Source: Stenotrophomonas rhizophila (lineage in GTDB: Bacteria > Pseudomonadota > Gammaproteobacteria > Xanthomonadales > Xanthomonadaceae). Taken from it: 64,000 nucleotides of DNA. Below are positions 61,870 to 64,000 of the stretch, piece after piece (position 1 is the first letter of the stretch; each line of letters begins with the position of its first letter). Both the position numbers and the translations under genes were made by a program. Where the stretch lies: the NCBI RefSeq assembly GCF_000661955.1, contig NZ_CP007597.1:1171605-1235604 (forward strand), written 5' to 3'. Below the pieces are notes generated by a model that was given only the letters and a program-made list of their open reading frames with translations, did no database searches and was not told the DNA's origin.

Positions 61870-62706
61870 ATGACCATCGCACCCGCTTCTTCGCCGGCCA
61901 TCGATCTCTGCGCGGCCGCCCTTGCGGCCGACGTGGCGGCAGTGCAGGCCGGCCTTGCGGCGGGCGCCGACGTCAGCGCAGAAAACGCCCATGGCTTCAC
62001 TGCGCTGGAATGTGCGGCACGCGCGACCCATGACACCCCGGCCGACCAGCACCTGCAGGTACTGCGCCTGCTCATCGATGCAGGAAGCCCGCTGGAACAC
62101 CTTGGCGGCGGTGGGCGGACCGCGCTGTACCTGGCCGCTGAATTTGCGCTGGCGTGCGCGCCGGTGCAGATGCTGCTCGACGCCGGTGCGAACCCGGCGG
62201 TGCGCGACGGCGGCGGCAACCATATCGTCGTCAACGCGATGATGCCGGAGGTACAGGCGCTGCTGTCTGCGGTGACCGGCTTTCCCATTCCGGTGCAGGC
62301 CGAGCCCCGGCCGCCGCAGAAGATGCGGGCCGCCGACTGGCGCGCCGCCCACGCGAAGATCACGGCGGTGTTCGCCGGCCTTGAGGCCGAGGGCATCGTC
62401 ACCGCGCAGGACATTGGCCTGACCCAGGACGATGGCTTCGCCGACACCGCCCAGCAGTTCATCGAACGCGGCGGTATGGACGCCGGCCTGGTGGGTCTGT
62501 GCTTCTACACCCGCCAGGATCTCAACCGCGCCAAGCGCAGCAGCGATCTCAGCCTGGGCTTCTGGGCCGGGCCGGAGGGCGCCAGCGCCGCCATGGAACA
62601 GGTGGGGCGCACGATCGTGGATGCCTTCAGTGCGGCGGGGCTGGCGGTGGACTGGGATGGCTCGGCAGCGCAGCGGCCCACGGTGAACCTGCGCGGCGTG
62701 GCGTAA
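61870..62706 (+). CDS. ankyrin-repeat protein with C-terminal DUF6891-like domain
   Basis: 278 aa from MTIAPASSPAIDLCAAALAA. Ankyrin repeats cover about 10-130 (GLAAGADVSAENAHGFTALE, LLIDAGSPLEHLGGGGRTAL, LLDAGANPAVRDGGGN). The second half (about 150-278) has AKITAVFAGLEAEGIVTAQD, LVGLCFYTRQDLNRAKRSS and LSLGFWAGPEGASAAMEQVG, which resembles the DUF6891 domain. No catalytic motif. Cytoplasmic. Convergent with the regulator gene, only 9 bp away. Confidence 0.8.
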   Translation: MTIAPASSPAIDLCAAALAADVAAVQAGLAAGADVSAENAHGFTALECAARATHDTPADQHLQVLRLLIDAGSPLEHLGGGGRTALYLAAEFALACAPVQMLLDAGANPAVRDGGGNHIVVNAMMPEVQALLSAVTGFPIPVQAEPRPPQKMRAADWRAAHAKITAVFAGLEAEGIVTAQDIGLTQDDGFADTAQQFIERGGMDAGLVGLCFYTRQDLNRAKRSSDLSLGFWAGPEGASAAMEQVGRTIVDAFSAAGLAVDWDGSAAQRPTVNLRGVA

Positions 62707-62715
62707 GCCGCGTTC

Positions 62716-64000
62716 TTAGCCGGTGGTGCTGCGCAGCCAGCGCCACAGCGTGGTACGCGACACGCCCAGACGCTGGGCGACCTGCTCACGGTTACCGCCG
62801 TGGTCGTCGAGCAGCTGCTGCAGCGTGTCGTTGCCGGGGCGCGCGGCCGCGCGCTGGGCCACGCCACCCGGCACTGCGCCGGCCAAGGCGAGCGGCGCGG
62901 TGGGGACCGATGACAGCTCCGGCAGCCAGGCCTGCATCTGCGCAAGCGACAGCTCGCCCCGCCCATGTGGCCAATGGATGCGCAGCCGGTCGACCATGTT
63001 GCGCAGCTCGCGCACGTTGCCTGGCCACGCGTAATCGCACAGCCGCTGCAGCGCCGCGGCGGCGAGCGGTGACGGCGTACCGGCCAGCAGGGTGAAGAAG
63101 TGTTCCAGCAGCAGCGGCACGTCGTCGCGGCGTTCGTGCAGGGTCGGCAACGCGATCCGCAACGCAGCCAGGCGGTAGTAAAGGTCGCGGCGGAAGCGCT
63201 GCGCATCCACCAGCGATTCCAGCGTCTGCAGCGTGGCCGCAACCACGCGCACGTCCACCGGGGTAGGTTCGGTGGCACCCACGCGCAACACTTCGCGCTC
63301 CTCCAGTACCCGCAGCAGCCGTGTCTGTAACGGCAGCGGCAACTCGCCGATCTCGTCCAGGAACAGGGTGCCGCCGTCGGCCGCCTCGACCAGGCCGACA
63401 CGGCCGCCGCGCCGCGCGCCGGTGAAGGCGCCTTCGGTGTAGCCGAACAGCTCCGCTTCCAGCAGCGATTCACTGATGGCCCCGCAGTTGAGCGCGACAA
63501 ACCGCCCGCGCCGGCCACTGCTGCCGTGCAGTTGCCGGGCGACCAGTTCCTTGCCGGTGCCGGTCGCGCCGGTCACCAGTACCGTGCTGTCGTGCGGGGC
63601 ATACAGCGCGATGCGGTCGCGGACCTGCTGCATCGCGGCGCTGTCGCCGAGCAGCGCGTGGTCGGCATCGCGGCGACGGGCCGGCGGACGACGCCGCGGC
63701 GAGGGGGCGCCCACCCGCGCCAGCGTCTGGGTGAGTTCCAGTGCGTGCTCGAACGCCTGGCGCACCGAATCGGCCGAGTACAACAGCACCCCGGGCAGGC
63801 CCACCTGTTCGGCATGGTCGATGGCCATGCCGGTGCCGACGATCACTTCGATGCCGTTGGCGCGCAGGTCGGCGATGCAGTCGCGTGCGTCTTCACGGGT
63901 CACGAAGCGGCGGTGCTCGATGTCCAGCCCGAAGCTGTGCTGGAAGCTGCCGAAGGTGGGCACGTCGGTGGCGTGGGTGACCAGGCCGATCCGGGGCGCG
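62716..64000 (-). CDS. prpR: sigma-54-dependent propionate catabolism regulator (cut by window edge)
   Basis: The last ~427 residues; the start lies beyond the right edge. The N-terminal part resembles PrpR_N ([30 protein letters not shown]). Then an AAA+ domain: [17 protein letters not shown] (Walker A), the sigma-54 contact loop [25 protein letters not shown] (Walker B), and the C-terminal HTH ([20 protein letters not shown]). PrpR activates prpBCD in response to 2-methylcitrate; those genes are expected to the right. Confidence 0.93.
   Translation of the reverse strand, partial: APRIGLVTHATDVPTFGSFQHSFGLDIEHRRFVTREDARDCIADLRANGIEVIVGTGMAIDHAEQVGLPGVLLYSADSVRQAFEHALELTQTLARVGAPSPRRRPPARRRDADHALLGDSAAMQQVRDRIALYAPHDSTVLVTGATGTGKELVARQLHGSSGRRGRFVALNCGAISESLLEAELFGYTEGAFTGARRGGRVGLVEAADGGTLFLDEIGELPLPLQTRLLRVLEEREVLRVGATEPTPVDVRVVAATLQTLESLVDAQRFRRDLYYRLAALRIALPTLHERRDDVPLLLEHFFTLLAGTPSPLAAAALQRLCDYAWPGNVRELRNMVDRLRIHWPHGRGELSLAQMQAWLPELSSVPTAPLALAGAVPGGVAQRAAARPGNDTLQQLLDDHGGNREQVAQRLGVSRTTLWRWLRSTTG

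Overview
The window is high-GC Gammaproteobacterial DNA from the Xanthomonadaceae, most likely a Stenotrophomonas. The evidence is a TonB-dependent receptor of the Xanthomonas/Stenotrophomonas type, the met operon and two-component gene style, and above all many short GTAG-headed hairpins that match the SMAG (S. maltophilia GTAG) REP family. There are no rRNA or tRNA genes and no CRISPR array.

Layout. 1-1.9 kb: a fadE-like start and an alpha/beta hydrolase, divergent from a tetR gene across two 18-bp operators. 2-6.3 kb: a TonB-dependent receptor and a probable outer-membrane barrel. 6.3-15.6 kb: core genes (hslO, mtgA, a glycosyltransferase, a CBS protein, an AsmA protein, a hemolysin-III membrane protein, prfC, an M23 peptidase). 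15.8-18.6 kb: an autotransporter. 18.6-30.9 kb: an accessory region bracketed by copies of the autotransporter 3' end. It holds three DUF3304-like lipoproteins, duplicated small membrane-protein modules, a repeated exported-protein family, a WG-repeat-like protein, a META protein, an IS3 remnant and an AraC remnant. 31-34.5 kb: a SAM-I riboswitch driving metX-metB-hom. 35-39.8 kb: a hydrolase, sdaA, a glutaredoxin-like protein and a YceI/cytochrome b561 operon. 39.9-54 kb: four tandem hybrid sensor kinases with periplasmic beta-propellers. 54.2-62.7 kb: an MFS exporter, hemE, a WGR protein, aroKB, dodecin, a glycerate-kinase-like P-loop protein, pdxH, DoxX and an ankyrin protein. The right edge cuts a PrpR-type sigma-54 regulator.

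Two observations stand out. First, the inner two kinases of the four-kinase array are degenerate in complementary ways. The second gene keeps its ATPase domain but has lost the phospho-accepting His and the receiver Asp and Lys. The third keeps His and receiver but has lost the ATP-binding boxes. They overlap by four bases (ATGA), which suggests one obligate two-subunit kinase made from two broken ones. Second, a roughly 107-bp element occurs three times, at 9.5, 12.1 and 55.8 kb. It has a strictly 53-nt conserved core, two inner hairpins that covary, and 27-bp outer arms that differ between copies yet stay complementary. This is a structured dispersed repeat I cannot assign to a known family.

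Several gene groups act together: metX-metB-hom (homoserine to cystathionine, under SAM control), aroK-aroB (shikimate pathway), yceI-cybB-yceI (periplasmic lipocalin-like proteins with a b-type cytochrome), and the kinase array. Gene ends come from stop codons. Starts were chosen by Shine-Dalgarno spacing, overlap with the upstream gene and signal peptides.
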